Assembly: GCF_003932715.1 (NCBI RefSeq)
Contig: NZ_CP020700.1
Location: 2,626,501-2,690,500, forward strand
Direction of reading: 5' to 3'
From: Streptomyces tsukubensis
Lineage (GTDB): Bacteria > Actinomycetota > Actinomycetes > Streptomycetales > Streptomycetaceae
Length of the DNA stretch: 64,000 bases
The notes below the pieces were generated by a model that worked only from the letters and a program-made list of their open reading frames with translations, searched no databases and was not told where the DNA came from. The translations under genes were made by a program, and so were the position numbers. Shown here piece after piece: positions 62,823-64,000 of this stretch (the stretch's first letter is position 1; each line of letters begins with the position of its first letter).

Positions 62823-64000
62823 ATGAGTGAACAGCCACCGCAGCAGGGCTGGACCCCCCGGGACGGAACGGCCGCCCGGTCGTCGCCGGGCGGGAACTCC
62901 GACCGCAGTACGGATCGCAGTACGGATCGCGGTACGGATCGCGGCCCGGGCCGGAGGGGCCGGAACCGGGGCCGCCGGCGGACCGGATGGCGGCGCGCGA
63001 TCCCCACCCGGCGGATGCTCCTGACCGGTTTCGTGACCGTGGCCGCCCTGCTCATCGGCGCGTTCGCCGCCGGATACGCCCTGGTCCACATCCCGCCCGC
63101 GAACGCCACGGCCGTCGCCCAGTCGAACGTCTATCTGTACGAGGACGGCAGCCGGCTCGCCCTCGACGGCGAGGTCAACCGGGAGAACGTACCCCTGTCG
63201 CAGATCCCGCTGACGGTCCAGCAGGCCGTACTCGCCGCCGAGGACCGTGATTTCTACTCGGAGCGGGCGGTGGATCCGAAGGCGATGGTCAGGGCCGCCT
63301 GGAACACCCTGACCGGCAAGGGCAAACAGTCCGGTTCGACCATTACCCAGCAGTATGTGAAGAACTACTACCTCGGCCAGGAGCAGACGCTCTCCCGGAA
63401 GTGGAAGGAGTTCTTCATCGCCATCAAGCTGGGGCGCGAGCAGAGCAAGGGCGAGATCCTCCAGGGGTATCTGAACACCAGCTACTTCGGCCGCAACGCG
63501 TACGGCGCGCAGGCGGCGGCGCAGGCGTACTACGGCACGGACGTGTCGAAGCTGACCACGGCCCAGGGCGCCTATCTGGCGTCCCTGCTGAACGCTCCGA
63601 GCGCGTTCGACGTGACCACCCACCCGGAGAACCGGCCCGCGGCGCTGGCCCGCTGGAACTACACGCTCGACGGCATGGTGAAGACGGGCTGGCTGAGCCC
63701 GTCCGAACGGGCGGCCATGGTCTTCCCCGACCCGCAGAGCGCCCGTCCCGCCACCGGGCTCTCCGGGCAGCGCGGCTATGTGGTGCAGGCGGTGGAGGAG
63801 TATCTGACCTCGGAGGGGATCGTCGACGAGAAGACCCTCGCGGCGGGCGGCTTCCGGATCACGACGACCCTGCAGCGCGGCCGGCAGGACGCGTTCGTGA
63901 AGGCCGTCGACGACCAGGTGACGGACCGGCTGGACCCCGGCCGGCGGGCCGCGGACCGCAATGTGCGGGTGGGGGGCGCGGCAATCGACCCGGAGTCGGG
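62823..64000 (+). CDS. Class A penicillin-binding protein (transglycosylase/transpeptidase), 3' end missing
   Basis: The frame is open from ATG 62823 to the window edge (392 codons). The N-terminal basic/disordered region has a 12-bp tandem repeat giving STDR-STDR-GTDR (~28-39). One TM helix follows (TGFVTVAALLIGAFAAGYAL), then the GT51 glycosyltransferase domain (~105-290) with catalytic AAEDRDFYSE, QSGSTITQQYVKN, RKWKEFFIAIKL and GYLNTSYFGRNAYG. A transpeptidase domain would follow beyond the window. It polymerises lipid II outside the membrane. Confidence 0.92.
   Translation, partial: MSEQPPQQGWTPRDGTAARSSPGGNSDRSTDRSTDRGTDRGPGRRGRNRGRRRTGWRRAIPTRRMLLTGFVTVAALLIGAFAAGYALVHIPPANATAVAQSNVYLYEDGSRLALDGEVNRENVPLSQIPLTVQQAVLAAEDRDFYSERAVDPKAMVRAAWNTLTGKGKQSGSTITQQYVKNYYLGQEQTLSRKWKEFFIAIKLGREQSKGEILQGYLNTSYFGRNAYGAQAAAQAYYGTDVSKLTTAQGAYLASLLNAPSAFDVTTHPENRPAALARWNYTLDGMVKTGWLSPSERAAMVFPDPQSARPATGLSGQRGYVVQAVEEYLTSEGIVDEKTLAAGGFRITTTLQRGRQDAFVKAVDDQVTDRLDPGRRAADRNVRVGGAAIDPES

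Overview
The window is chromosomal DNA from a Streptomyces or a very close relative. The G+C content is very high, genes run on both strands with strong third-position G/C, and GTG starts are common. Marker genes and their order (end of the desferrioxamine operon, glmS, adpA followed by orn, a PAS-GGDEF-EAL protein of the CdgA type, a chitin-active LPMO) are, as far as I recall, those of the conserved core of Streptomyces chromosomes just after desABCD. No rRNA genes, CRISPR arrays, insertion sequences or integrases were seen. Four tRNA genes are present: one His(GTG) and three identical Lys(CTT).

Layout. 1-5 kb: the end of desC, then desD, a GH20 hexosaminidase lipoprotein and a DUF4429/SHOCT protein. 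5-11 kb: glmS, a universal stress protein, adpA (with a TTA codon) and orn, then tRNA-His. 11-18 kb: a two-component system, small secreted proteins, a spermidine-synthase-like enzyme and an XRE/TPR regulator. 18-22.6 kb: a tightly coupled three-gene operon (Fe-S RecB-type nuclease, unknown protein, SF1 helicase) that looks like Dna2 split into separate polypeptides; its last codons are tandemly duplicated. 22.4-28 kb: a PAP2 phosphatase, a histidine phosphatase, a repeat-rich gap of about 0.9 kb with a large inverted repeat, small hypotheticals, tRNA-Lys and an M6-like protease. 28-32 kb: a GGDEF-EAL protein and a secreted GH18 chitinase. 32-39.6 kb: a flavin monooxygenase, an ehuBCDA-type ectoine/amino-acid ABC importer, an IclR regulator, tRNA-Lys, a SnoaL-like protein and an AA10 LPMO. 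40-49.9 kb: an SPFH protein, a cell-wall hydrolase, tRNA-Lys, a NagD-like HAD phosphatase, a probable sortase-E substrate (LATTG), a ROK regulator divergent from a Gfo/Idh/MocA oxidoreductase, and a fumarylacetoacetase-like enzyme. 50-53.4 kb: a YidC paralogue, a DUF6412-like protein, a class E sortase and a TPR/SEC-C protein. 53.4-56.6 kb: a lower-G+C gene for a PLD-SF2 helicase of the SauUSI type IV restriction family. 57-64 kb: a lipoprotein, a DUF445 protein, a DUF1707 protein, an ABC-2 exporter operon and the start of a class A penicillin-binding protein that runs off the window.

Shared themes. (i) Chitin and N-acetylglucosamine: hexosaminidase, GlmS, chitinase, LPMO and a NagD-like phosphatase. 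DasR-like operators (core TGGTCTAGACCA) can be read upstream of the hexosaminidase, chitinase and LPMO. (ii) Developmental control: adpA with its TTA codon, a second small secreted ORF with an in-frame TTA, and the c-di-GMP protein. (iii) Genome defence or repair: the split Dna2-like operon and the SauUSI-like gene. (iv) Surface anchoring: a class E sortase and a LAxTG protein within 7 kb.

All assignments come from reading the sequence and from remembered family motifs. No database search or structure prediction was run.
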